A stretch of 39,499 nucleotides of DNA from positions 1-39,499 of the forward strand of contig CAYNGH010000015.1 of NCBI GenBank assembly GCA_964396845.1, written 5' to 3'. A program made the position numbers and the translations under genes. Positions 7,429 to 15,620 of the stretch are shown here, piece after piece. Positions within the stretch are counted from its first letter, which is position 1. Every line of letters begins with the position of its first letter. A model generated the notes under the pieces. That model was not told the origin of the DNA. It saw only the letters and a list, made by a program, of their open reading frames with translations, and did not search any database. This DNA comes from CAYNGH01 sp964396845. GTDB taxonomy: Bacteria; Vulcanimicrobiota; JAJTBE01; CAYNGH01.

Positions 7429-8349
7429 CTATGTCCCGGACTGCTCCCGGGGTTTTTCCGGGGGATTCTCCGGTGGCGGGGCAGAATTATCATTACCCTG
7501 GACCTTCTCAGGTTCCGGGGTTTCCTGTTTATCCTTCGGCTTTTTGTCATCAGGACGGAACATGGTAGCGGTTATATCTAACTTTGATTTTAACGGAATG
7601 AACTTGGCAATGGTGAACTGGAGTAAATCCCGGTGGGCTTTGGGAATGATGAGGGGTTCCCCCTTGAGGAATGCCTCGATGGCTTCCTGCACCACCTGTT
7701 GAGGCTCAATGATATTTTTGGTCTTGTCGCTGTCTTTTATGCCTGCAGTTTCCAGAAATCCTGTCTTGGTCCAGCCGGGACAAAGGGCCGTGACAGTGAT
7801 ATTCCGCTCGAGGTATTCCTGCCACAGGGCCAGGGAAAAATGCATGACAAAGGCCTTGGTGGCGGCGTAGTTGGCCATGTAAGGCACCGGCTGGAAACCA
7901 GCAGAAGAGGCTACATTGATGATGCCTCCACCGCCTTTTTCGAGCATGGGCGGGATAAAGAGATGGCAAAGAGAAGCCAGGTTCACCATGTTGACCATGT
8001 TCATCTGCCGGGTCTTTTCATAAGGCTCTTCCTCGAAACGGCTCCAGTTGCCGAACCCGGCATTGTTCACCAGCACATCCACATGAATTTTGACCTTCTG
8101 CAAATGTTCAAAAAGCCGCTGGGGAGCTTCCGGGTTCACCAGATCCAGAATCACCACCTCGATGTTCCGGTTGACGCCGTGTTTTTCTTTGAGCTGATCC
8201 GCCACCTCGGTGAGCCGTTTTTTATTCCGGGCAACAACCACCAGGTGAGATCCCCGCTCTGCCATAATCCGGGCAAACTCCCGGCCAATTCCCGATGAAG
8301 CCCCGGTTACAAGGGCCGTCTTTCCGATAAAATCACCAATCCCGCTCAT
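7429..8349 (-). CDS. Short-chain dehydrogenase/reductase with proline-rich tail
   Basis: This 306-residue SDR is a classical NAD(P)-dependent oxidoreductase. It shows the cofactor motif TGASSGIG (residues 15-22), NNAG (95-98), the active-site serine near 148-149 and YxxxK (Y161, K165). The family sense resembles the DltE/YqjQ-type SDRs that act on lipids or other carbonyl compounds; the substrate cannot be inferred. Residues from about 275 form a tail rich in proline, glutamate and lysine, not part of the fold. The ATG at 8349 follows AAGGAG. The radical SAM gene follows after three bases, so they are co-transcribed, perhaps with the transketolase pair upstream. Confidence 0.9.
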   Translation of the reverse strand: MSGIGDFIGKTALVTGASSGIGREFARIMAERGSHLVVVARNKKRLTEVADQLKEKHGVNRNIEVVILDLVNPEAPQRLFEHLQKVKIHVDVLVNNAGFGNWSRFEEEPYEKTRQMNMVNMVNLASLCHLFIPPMLEKGGGGIINVASSAGFQPVPYMANYAATKAFVMHFSLALWQEYLERNITVTALCPGWTKTGFLETAGIKDSDKTKNIIEPQQVVQEAIEAFLKGEPLIIPKAHRDLLQFTIAKFIPLKSKLDITATMFRPDDKKPKDKQETPEPEKVQGNDNSAPPPENPPEKPREQSGT

Positions 8350-8394
8350 TGAAATCTCCTTGGATGGATTTTTTCAACTTTTCGAGAAATACAA

Positions 8395-8433
8395 CGCCAT
8401 TCCCTGCAGACGGATCAAAGGCAGGAAATGGCG
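8395..8433 (-). terminator. Long hairpin between the transketolase and SDR genes
   Basis: CGCCATTCCCTGC (8395-8407) and GCAGGAAATGGCG (8421-8433) form a 13-bp stem around a 13-nt loop. On the minus-strand transcript the only irregular pair is a G-U wobble. The sequence after it (TTGTATTTC) is only moderately T-rich, so it is either a terminator for the transketolase pair or a processing/attenuation stem. Confidence 0.55.
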
Positions 8434-8467
8434 CCAATAAAACATCTCCCCACCGGGGATTCCTGAC

Positions 8468-9493
8468 TTACATCACAAAGGCACTGCCGGGAAAACTCCC
8501 GGCCCGCACGGATTTTAATTCCATGACCTTGTGAACCTTTTCGATGATGGCTTCTTTTGACATGCCGTATTTTTCCATCAGCTCCCGGGGTTTTCCCGAT
8601 TCGCCGTAACTGTCGGGCATCCCGACAAATTCCTGGGGCACGGGACAGCATCGCACCTGGACTTCTGCCACTGCGGAACCAAGACCGCCGGTGATCTGAT
8701 GCTCCTCGGCGGTGACTATGGCTCTGCATTTTTTTGCCGCATATATGACAGTTTCCCTGTCGATGGGCTTGATGGTATGCATATCCACAACCATGGCATA
8801 TATCTTTTCCTGCTCCAGCTGGCGGGCAGCCATGAGGGCTTCGTAAACCAGAGGCCCGCAGGCGATGATGGCCACATCTCCGCCATCCCGCAGTATATTG
8901 GCTCTGCCTATCTCAAAGGGAGTCCCTTCAGTGGTGATCATGGGGACCTTCTCCCGGCCAAAGCGAAGATAAACCGGGCCTTTCAGTCTGCCCGCAGCCA
9001 CAGTGGCCCGGCGGGTCTGGATATGATCACAGGGAGCAATCACGGTAAACTCCGGCAGGGCACGCATCATGGCCATGTCTTCCATCATCTGATGGGTGGC
9101 TCCGTCAGGCCCCACGGATATTCCCGCATGTGCTCCCGACAGCTTCACATTTGCCCGGTTATATCCGGCAGAAATCCTGATCTGGTCAAAGGATCGTCCC
9201 GGCACAAAGGCAGCGTAAGTGGCCACGAAGGGGATCTTCCCCACCAGGGCCAGACCGCAGGCCGCGCCAACCATGTTCTGCTCGGAGATTCCCATCTCGT
9301 AAAACCGCTGTGGAAATTCCCGCTGGAATGCCCGGGTCTTGGTGGAATCGGTGAGATCACCGCACATCACCACCACATCGGGGTTTTCCCGGCCAATCTC
9401 CAGGAGTCCTTCGCCATATCCGGCCCTGGTGGGGGACTGCCTGATGTCAGGGCTGTCCAGGTCTTCTGCCAGTTTCATATTCTGATTCAACAT
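8468..9493 (-). CDS. Transketolase, C-terminal subunit (pyrimidine-binding and C domain)
   Basis: This is the second half of a split transketolase (341 residues), transferring two-carbon units between sugar phosphates or acting in a DXS-like or other ThDP reaction. The pyrimidine-binding domain has the catalytic glutamate region FYEMGISEQNMVGAACGLAL (about 88-107), and AGISVGPDGATHQMMEDMAMMRALPE follows. The C-terminal domain begins near residue 200 with DVAIIACGPLVYEALMAA and includes VTAEEHQITGGLGSAVAEV. Split transketolases of this kind are common in archaea, Firmicutes and anaerobes. The start codon directly abuts the stop of the N-terminal subunit, so both are made together as a heterodimer. 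Confidence 0.93.
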   Translation of the reverse strand: MLNQNMKLAEDLDSPDIRQSPTRAGYGEGLLEIGRENPDVVVMCGDLTDSTKTRAFQREFPQRFYEMGISEQNMVGAACGLALVGKIPFVATYAAFVPGRSFDQIRISAGYNRANVKLSGAHAGISVGPDGATHQMMEDMAMMRALPEFTVIAPCDHIQTRRATVAAGRLKGPVYLRFGREKVPMITTEGTPFEIGRANILRDGGDVAIIACGPLVYEALMAARQLEQEKIYAMVVDMHTIKPIDRETVIYAAKKCRAIVTAEEHQITGGLGSAVAEVQVRCCPVPQEFVGMPDSYGESGKPRELMEKYGMSKEAIIEKVHKVMELKSVRAGSFPGSAFVM

Positions 9494-10315
9494 CTATGCC
9501 ACCCCCAGTTCTTTCAGTGCAAGCTCTGCTTCTTCCCGGCTCGGAGGCTTTCCGTGCCATTCATGATCATCCTCCATGAAGGAAACTCCCCGGCCCATGA
9601 CAGTGCGGGCAATGATCACGGCAGGTCTGCCGGTGAACTCAACAGCCTTCTTGAAGGTCCCGACAAAGTCCGCCATATTGTTGCCGTCACAGGTGAAAAC
9701 TTCAAAATTAAACGATCTGAATTTCTCATTTAGGGGATCCAGACTCGACACATAAAGATCCGTATGGCCGTCAATCTGCAGGTAATTGCGATCCACGATC
9801 ACCGTCAGGTTGTCCAGACCATACCGGGCCGAAGACAAAAACGCCTCCCAGCAGGATCCTTCCTCCAGCTCGCCATCTCCCATCATGCAGATAACCCGGT
9901 TGGCCTTCCCGTCGGCCTTCAGGCCCATAGCCATACCCACTGCCACGGAAATTCCCTGTCCCAGGGACCCGGCAGAAACTTCAACCCCGGGAGTATCCAG
10001 CCGGTGAGGATGCCCCTGAAGCCGGGTGTTCAACTGGCGCAGGGTTTTAAGCTCATCCACAGGGAAGAAACCCCCATGGGCCAGAGCCACATAAAGAATC
10101 GGGCATATGTGGCCATTGGAAAGAACGAAATAGTCCCGGCCTTCCCACTGGGGATTCAAGGGGTCAAACTTCAGGAGCCTTCCCGGGTATAAAGCTGCAA
10201 ACATATCTGCAGTCCCCATTGGCCCGCCGGTATGACCGGTGCCCACATGAGCCAGCATCCTGATGAGATCAATCCGCAACTGCTTGGCCTTCTTCTCCAT
10301 TTCCTTGATTGTCAT
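9494..10315 (-). CDS. Transketolase, N-terminal subunit (ThDP pyrophosphate-binding)
   Basis: This is the first half of the split transketolase, 273 residues from the ATG at 10315. That start has GAGG five bases upstream, whereas the frame's earlier ATG at 10336 has no suitably placed site. The ThDP/Mg2+ motif runs GDGELEEGSCWEA to VDRN. HTGGPMGTADMFAALY near residue 30 and GSLGQGISVAVGMA (about 115) are typical of the family. It pairs with the adjacent C-terminal subunit and feeds the non-oxidative pentose phosphate pathway. The gene is divergent from the ankyrin lipoprotein. Confidence 0.93.
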   Translation of the reverse strand: MTIKEMEKKAKQLRIDLIRMLAHVGTGHTGGPMGTADMFAALYPGRLLKFDPLNPQWEGRDYFVLSNGHICPILYVALAHGGFFPVDELKTLRQLNTRLQGHPHRLDTPGVEVSAGSLGQGISVAVGMAMGLKADGKANRVICMMGDGELEEGSCWEAFLSSARYGLDNLTVIVDRNYLQIDGHTDLYVSSLDPLNEKFRSFNFEVFTCDGNNMADFVGTFKKAVEFTGRPAVIIARTVMGRGVSFMEDDHEWHGKPPSREEAELALKELGVA

Positions 10316-10411
10316 GATTGCCTCGCTTCCTGTCATAATGAAGAAATATTCCCCCCGGGGTATTTTTCATCTACAGGGAAAATTATCCTCCGTGGAAAGG
10401 AATGGAGCCTG

Positions 10412-10440
10412 TTGGAAAAGATTATCTTTTGAACTATAAT
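10412..10440 (+). promoter_or_regulatory. Sigma-70 promoter for the ankyrin lipoprotein gene
   Basis: TTGGAA (10412-10417) and a perfect TATAAT (10435-10440) are spaced by 17 bp. They lie 34 bases upstream of the TTG start of the ankyrin gene, which is a good spacing for its transcript. Confidence 0.6.
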
Positions 10441-10474
10441 TACCAGGATTAAAAAATCCAGATAGGAGAGAGCC

Positions 10475-11290
10475 TTGAGAAAGACCGCTGTCACAGTCAT
10501 CATACTTGTCCTGCTGGCAGGGTTTCTTTGGGGTTGTTCTCCGAAAGAAAAAAAAGGCCCCAACAGGCTTGAAATCAGCCGGTTCTTTGAGGCAGTTGCC
10601 CGCAACCGCATGGACACCGTCAGAGGTATCCTTGACAGGGATCCTTCCATCATCAGAGCTGTAGATGCCAACGGTGATACCGCCCTTCATGTGTGCGCCG
10701 CGGAAGGAAACAGGGCCATGGCTGACCTGCTCATCAGTGGGGGGGTTGATGTGGATGTTGCCAACAATTTCGGCCTGACACCCCTGCATCTGGCGGCAAC
10801 TGCCGGGAACACATCCCTGGCGGAACTGCTCCTGGATCGGGGCGCAAAGATTGATCCCACTGCCCGGATAGTGAACCTGAGTCCGGAAATGGCACAGATT
10901 GACAAGGAAGCCACTCCATTGCACAAAGCTGCACAATACGGCAGGACAGGAGTAACGGCCCTGCTTCTCCGGCGGGGAGCACCGGCGGATCCCCGGGATC
11001 TGGATGAGAGAACCCCTCTTCATGAAGCCTCTCTGCGGGGTCATACCGGAGTGGTAAGGCTGTTGCTGGATTATGGCGGATCCCCTGAGGCCAGGGATGC
11101 AAATCAACAGACTCCCCTGCACAACGCCTCGGCAACAGGTTCCAGGGATATTGTTATGATGCTCCTAAATAAGGGGGCCAACCCCAGGGCCACTGACAAG
11201 TCCGGCAGGACTCCCCAGGCCCTTGCCCGGTACAACGGACATGAGGAAATTGTGGAATTGCTGGAAAATTATGACAGAAATAATCCCTAA
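10475..11290 (+). CDS. Ankyrin-repeat lipoprotein
   Basis: The product has 271 residues and starts at TTG 10475, with AGGAGA about six bases upstream; no ATG gives a signal peptide. Residues 1-20 are a lipoprotein signal peptide with lipidated cysteine 21 (FLWGC). From about 35 there are six ankyrin repeats, with helices such as DTALHVCAAEGN, TPLHLAATAGN, TPLHKAAQYGR, TPLHEASLRGH and TPLHNASATGS. A non-repeat insertion (about 128-145) lies between the third and fourth. It probably acts as a periplasmic or surface protein-binding scaffold. The stop overlaps that of the convergent diguanylate cyclase gene by two bases, so no terminator separates them. Confidence 0.9.
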   Translation: MRKTAVTVIILVLLAGFLWGCSPKEKKGPNRLEISRFFEAVARNRMDTVRGILDRDPSIIRAVDANGDTALHVCAAEGNRAMADLLISGGVDVDVANNFGLTPLHLAATAGNTSLAELLLDRGAKIDPTARIVNLSPEMAQIDKEATPLHKAAQYGRTGVTALLLRRGAPADPRDLDERTPLHEASLRGHTGVVRLLLDYGGSPEARDANQQTPLHNASATGSRDIVMMLLNKGANPRATDKSGRTPQALARYNGHEEIVELLENYDRNNP

Positions 11291-13098
11291 TGCTCGGTTA
11301 TGGTGTGAAGATCCGGCAAATCCAGAATCTCCTCGGAATCGATGTCCGGCAGGATACACTCCCCTTCTTCGTCGGGAGGAGAGTTTGAGGTGACAATGTT
11401 GCGCCCCAGATTTTTAGATTTATACAAAGCCTCATCAGCCATTCGAATCAGCTCCTGAGGTGTTTCCGCCTTGTCGTTGGGATAGGTGGCTATGCCGATG
11501 CTGATGGTGGTGCGGATCTCCTGATCCTGATAACTCAAGACACAGTTTTCCACTTCCCGGCGGAGCCTTTCGGCTATGCAAAGAGCGCCAGTGGTGTTGG
11601 TTTCCGGAAGCATTATGCAGAATTCCTCGCCTCCATAGCGGGCGGCAATGTCCGATGTGCGGATGCTCCGTTTGAACACCTTGGATGTTTCCACCAGCAC
11701 CAGATCCCCGGCTTGATGGCCGTAGGTGTCGTTGAGTTCCTTGAAGCTGTCGAGATCCATCATCATCAGGGACAGCTTGTGACCGTAACGGCGGGATCGG
11801 CGGAATTCCTCCTCCAGCCTCTGCATGAAATGACGGCGGATAAACAGCTTGGTCAGGCTGTCGGTGACGGCAAGCTCATAGAGTTTGGCGTTATTAATGG
11901 CCACCGCTGCCTGATCCGCCAGGGACATAATGATCCGCTCGTCCTCCCTGGTGAAAGTCTTGCCACCCTTCTTGTTGGAGATGTTGATGACTCCCAGAGT
12001 ATCTTCATAGACCTTCAAGGGGACGCAAAGAATATTGTGAACATTGGAATTTGTGGAAGCCAGAAACCGTTCATCAGTAGAGGTGTCCTCGATTAACAGG
12101 GGTTTTCCCGACCGGGCCACTCTGCCGGCGATGCCTTCTCCCAGTTTGATGCTGGTGCATTTGATTTCACCGTTTCTGATTTTTTCCTCGGTGATCTTGT
12201 CAATCCCCCGGACCACCCGAACCTCAAGCTCACTGCGGGTCTGATCCAGCATCATCAGAGAGCCTTTTTCTGCTTCGGCCACCTGAACTGCCTGATCCAG
12301 GATAAGCTCCAGGAGTTTAGTGAGATCGTTGATGAAATTCAAGGACTGACCGATGTCAAAGAGGATTTTCAGGCTGTGCATCTGTCGATCCAGCTCCCGG
12401 CGGGATGCCTCGATGGTGCGGTAGAGAAATGCCGTTTCAAAGGCCACCGCCGCCTGTCCCGCCAGCTTGGTGAGAAAATCCTGATCCTCCAGGGTTATAT
12501 TGGAACAACCCAGGGTTATGATCCCCACCACCGTATCCTTGGTCTTCATGGGGATCCAGAAGGTGGAATCCAGACGGACAAGGTCAGAGCCTTCAAAGAC
12601 CGTGGGGAAACGGAGGTTCCCGTCAATATCCACCACCGAGAAAGGATCCCCGTTGACAATCAACTGCCAGAACAAGCCCTCCCGGTGACGATATTGAACT
12701 GCTCCCATTTCTTCCCGGTCAAGGCCGATGCTGTAGGCTACGGTAAACTTTTCGTTTTTCTCATCGGCCAGAAGCAGGGACGCTTTTTCCACCCGAAGGC
12801 GTTCAGTGATCATGGAAAGAAGAATTTCCGAGAGCCTTTCTGCGTCGGGAGTGGCAGTGAAGACTTTCCCCGCCTGGGAAATGGTGAAAAGATCAAACAC
12901 CCGCTTGTCCAGCAGGCGGTTCTGAATCTTCTGGTTCTGAATTTTTGACAACAGGGCAATGTTTTCTTCTTCCAGGACACGGATCCGCCCCTGGAGCTTT
13001 TTCAGGGTCTTCTGGACTTCCTGATCCTTCCGACCTGTAGCTACAAGGGTAAACTCGACAGTTTCCTGATTACTGTGATTGCCTCTATCTTTATTCAA
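11287..13098 (-). CDS. GAF-GAF-GGDEF diguanylate cyclase
   Basis: The product makes cyclic di-GMP from GTP. TTG at 13098 is preferred (AGGAGA about eight bases upstream) over TTG 13134, which has no ribosome binding site, giving 603 residues. An N-terminal coiled coil (about 25-65) leads to two GAF domains (about 78-225 and 243-405); these bind small ligands or sense redox. The GGDEF domain follows, with active-site GGEEF at 489-493 and an RTSD inhibitory site at 480-483, so the enzyme should be active and product-inhibited. No membrane segment is seen, so the protein is cytoplasmic. It is convergent with the ankyrin gene. The downstream phenotype cannot be inferred. Confidence 0.92.
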   Translation of the reverse strand: MNKDRGNHSNQETVEFTLVATGRKDQEVQKTLKKLQGRIRVLEEENIALLSKIQNQKIQNRLLDKRVFDLFTISQAGKVFTATPDAERLSEILLSMITERLRVEKASLLLADEKNEKFTVAYSIGLDREEMGAVQYRHREGLFWQLIVNGDPFSVVDIDGNLRFPTVFEGSDLVRLDSTFWIPMKTKDTVVGIITLGCSNITLEDQDFLTKLAGQAAVAFETAFLYRTIEASRRELDRQMHSLKILFDIGQSLNFINDLTKLLELILDQAVQVAEAEKGSLMMLDQTRSELEVRVVRGIDKITEEKIRNGEIKCTSIKLGEGIAGRVARSGKPLLIEDTSTDERFLASTNSNVHNILCVPLKVYEDTLGVINISNKKGGKTFTREDERIIMSLADQAAVAINNAKLYELAVTDSLTKLFIRRHFMQRLEEEFRRSRRYGHKLSLMMMDLDSFKELNDTYGHQAGDLVLVETSKVFKRSIRTSDIAARYGGEEFCIMLPETNTTGALCIAERLRREVENCVLSYQDQEIRTTISIGIATYPNDKAETPQELIRMADEALYKSKNLGRNIVTSNSPPDEEGECILPDIDSEEILDLPDLHTITEH

Positions 13099-13294
13099 AT
13101 GACGATCTCCTGAGTTCCCCGTTTTATCTTTCAATAATGAAATTAACCGAATGTGAACAGGATTCTTCCAAAACCCTCAGGTTCCTCTGACAATAAATTA
13201 TACCACCATACGCCGGAGAACCCTGTCCCGTGCCGGTCAGAATTTCACACCGCTGTGAACTCAGCCAAGTTCACATGCAACGAAACCCTCAGGG

Positions 13295-13966
13295 CTACTT
13301 TTTCTTTCCGATCTTCTTCAATTGTTTGACCTCCAGAAAATCTTCCATGCCCTGATCGTCCATGTTAAAATCGAGATCCATCTCCTGGCCGGCGATAAGA
13401 CGAACCCGCCAATTTTTAAAACCCTCCATGGTGGAATAAAAGGTGACAGGATTCACAAAAAAAGCAACATAAGGGACAACAAAAGCCAGCACAATCCCGG
13501 CAAAAGCCTCCACATCAACCACAAGACTGTGAGTCAGGTTATACATGCCGAAAGGCCCTCTGTCGCTCAATATCTTCACGCTGGACTTCAACCCCTGAAA
13601 CGGCAGGGTCAGAGCCGCAGCCAGGGCCACTGCGCCGATGAAGTTCAGGTTGGGATCCCTGAGATTGAGAAGGGTGAAGCAGACAAGAACCCCCGCTGCA
13701 GGCCGGATAAACATGAGGATGATTTCAAGAACATTAAACAGGGAAGGAATCTTGTCGCCCAGTATCTCAATGAGGGTCATCACTGCCAGAAAATAAAAAA
13801 CCGGGTCATTGTCAATCAGCCAGGTTTTCATTACAGGGTTGACCCTGTCCAGGCCCAGGTTTCCCGAGCGAAGAAGATAATTTATGACAAAGAGGGGCAG
13901 AAATGCCCTGAAACCGGCGCATGTCGCCATGGCACCTGCAGGCAGAATCCGGAGTATCAGATCCAT
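13295..13966 (-). CDS. DUF4126-like integral membrane protein
   Basis: This is a 223-residue hydrophobic protein with about five to six membrane segments. They include the N-terminal region (CAGFRAFLPLFVINYLL), YFLAVMTLIEILGDKIPSL, AAGVLVCFTLL, FIGAVALAAALTL and the AFAGIVLAFVVPYVAFFVN segment. The conserved GDKIP and TRAFLPL-like positions match DUF4126, a family of unknown function. The last about 40 residues are charged and cytosolic. The ATG at 13966 follows GAGGAG. A hairpin (13255-13274, stem GTGAAC/GTTCAC) downstream has no T run. No operon partner is visible. Confidence 0.75.
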   Translation of the reverse strand: MDLILRILPAGAMATCAGFRAFLPLFVINYLLRSGNLGLDRVNPVMKTWLIDNDPVFYFLAVMTLIEILGDKIPSLFNVLEIILMFIRPAAGVLVCFTLLNLRDPNLNFIGAVALAAALTLPFQGLKSSVKILSDRGPFGMYNLTHSLVVDVEAFAGIVLAFVVPYVAFFVNPVTFYSTMEGFKNWRVRLIAGQEMDLDFNMDDQGMEDFLEVKQLKKIGKKK

Positions 13967-14063
13967 ACATAACTCCTCTTGTCAAATTGCATGCTTGAAT
14001 ATATTCAAACAAAATTTCCCTTGTCCTGCCCAAAAGTATATATGGGATTATAACAGGAAAGGA

Positions 14064-15161
14064 TCAGTCCCCGGACTGGCAGTTGTCCTTGTCCATGACC
14101 TTTTCCCCGGGAGGTATGGTGCTGTTTTCCTGGATTTTCTGACCGCTACCCACCACCGCCATGGCACCGATGGATGAACCCCTGCCCACAACACAGTCAC
14201 TGCCCATAAGACAGCCCTTGAGATGGCACAAAGGCTCAACCTGGCAGTTGTCCCACATCAGCACATTTTTAAGGGTTGATCCCCTGTGGATGCGACAATT
14301 CTCCCCCAGCACACAGGGGCCTGTGATATGGCAGTCCTCTTCGATGATGGTTCCGGCTCCGATCCACAGGGGAGGAGTCAGGCAGGCATCGGGGCTGATT
14401 TTTGCCCCCTCTCCCAGGTGAATGCCATCGGCAAGGCCCTCCGGCGGAGAAATTCTGCCCTGGAGAACATCAAAATTTGCATTGAGATATTTGATGGGGG
14501 TCCCGATATCCATCCAGTAGCCTTCATAAGAATAACCCCATATGGGAATTCCTTCCCGGAGCATCCGGGGGAATATTTCCCTCTCGATGGAGTAAGCCAG
14601 GCCCTTCTCCATAAGATCCAGAACATCCCGCTCCATCACATAAAGCCCAGCGTTAATCTGGTTGGAGCGAATCTCGTGGGGCGAGGGCTTTTCTGTAAAG
14701 GCCAGAACCCTGCCCTGACGGTTCATCTCCACCACTCCATACATGGTGGGATCTTCCACAGGGGTCAGAGCGATGGTGCAGCCTGCATTTTTCTCCCGGT
14801 GAAATTGAAGGATCTCCCCGATATGGAAATCCGACAGGATATCTCCGTTCAACACCAGAAAGGTTTCCCCCCCCAGATAATCTTGTACATTCTTGATGGC
14901 TCCTCCCGTCCCCAGGGGAGAATCCTCCACCACATAATCTATATGCATTCCCAGCCGGGAGCCTTCCTGAAAATAATCCTCAAACTTCTGCCATTTGTAG
15001 CCCAGGGAAAAGACAACCTGGCTTATGCCGTGGCGGTGAAGAAGATTCAACTGATACTCGGCAAAGGGCCTGTCGCAGATAGGAACCATGGGTTTCGGGA
15101 CTTCAAGGGTAAGGGGGCACAGGCGGGTTCCTCTGCCACCCACCAGAATTACTGCCTGCAT
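14064..15161 (-). CDS. Sugar-1-phosphate nucleotidyltransferase (mannose-1-phosphate guanylyltransferase-like)
   Basis: The enzyme joins a sugar-1-phosphate to an NTP to form an activated sugar for cell-surface polysaccharides. The ATG at 15161 has GGAGA seven bases upstream and puts the catalytic loop at the N-terminus; a frame reaching 15206 has no site. Signature GGRGTRLCPLT (residues 8-18) with VPKPM, LNGDIL and the FTEKPSPHEIRSNQINAGLYV segment are visible. After about residue 245 a left-handed beta-helix domain follows (LGEGAKISPDACL, WIGAGTIIEEDCHI, LGENCRIHRGS). The length of 365 fits GDP-mannose or related pyrophosphorylases without a phosphomannomutase domain. The exact sugar and nucleotide are not certain. 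It is divergent from the 15300 operon. Confidence 0.88.
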   Translation of the reverse strand: MQAVILVGGRGTRLCPLTLEVPKPMVPICDRPFAEYQLNLLHRHGISQVVFSLGYKWQKFEDYFQEGSRLGMHIDYVVEDSPLGTGGAIKNVQDYLGGETFLVLNGDILSDFHIGEILQFHREKNAGCTIALTPVEDPTMYGVVEMNRQGRVLAFTEKPSPHEIRSNQINAGLYVMERDVLDLMEKGLAYSIEREIFPRMLREGIPIWGYSYEGYWMDIGTPIKYLNANFDVLQGRISPPEGLADGIHLGEGAKISPDACLTPPLWIGAGTIIEEDCHITGPCVLGENCRIHRGSTLKNVLMWDNCQVEPLCHLKGCLMGSDCVVGRGSSIGAMAVVGSGQKIQENSTIPPGEKVMDKDNCQSGD

Positions 15162-15299
15162 TATACATTCTCCATTTTTTTCTGTTGATTCATCATTCCT
15201 GAGCAATGTCCTGCGGGATTCCAGAGTTCATCCCGGAAGGAGAATTGCATTACTGAACAAATAATATAGCAGGAACAAACAAGCTAAGGGGGCCGGTTT

Positions 15300-15620
15300 A
15301 TGAAAATTTTCACTCAAAAAGAGGTGGCAGATAAGATTGCCCTGTTTAATGAGATGATGATGGAGGAAAAGAAACTCCAGGAAGAATTGCTGGGCCTGGA
15401 TATGTCCGGAAGAAAAGATCGGGTTCGCTCAAAGCTTGAACGGCACGACGAAATCCTCCAGGAGATTGACAAACTGCGCACTGAAAAGATGCTCCCGATC
15501 CTCGAGGAGCTTGCCAAATTTGTAGCATATTGTGAAAAGGTGGAAAAAGGCGAAATCAAGCTGGGAGAGCCCTTCCCCGGCGAGGATGAACCGGTGGAGC
15601 TTCCCAAAGCCGAGGCATGA
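15300..15620 (+). CDS. Small coiled-coil protein at the head of a radical SAM operon
   Basis: The 106-residue protein is strongly helical and charged. Residues 10-75 form a likely coiled coil (MMMEEKKLQEELLG, RSKLERHDEILQEIDKLRTEKMLP), and the acidic, proline-containing tail (GEPFPGEDEPVELPKAEA) looks flexible. No signal peptide or cysteine-rich motif is seen apart from C78 region. The ATG at 15300 follows a G-rich ribosome binding site (AAGGGGGCC). Its TGA (15618-15620) overlaps the ATG of the radical SAM gene, so they are translationally coupled. A chaperone, a substrate-recruiting partner or a structural subunit are all possible. I do not recognise the family. Confidence 0.8.
   Translation: MKIFTQKEVADKIALFNEMMMEEKKLQEELLGLDMSGRKDRVRSKLERHDEILQEIDKLRTEKMLPILEELAKFVAYCEKVEKGEIKLGEPFPGEDEPVELPKAEA

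Noticed and set aside
5806..10336. Many + strand frames antisense to the radical SAM, SDR and transketolase genes
   Set aside because: They lack ribosome binding sites and domain signatures and follow from the codon bias of the real genes.
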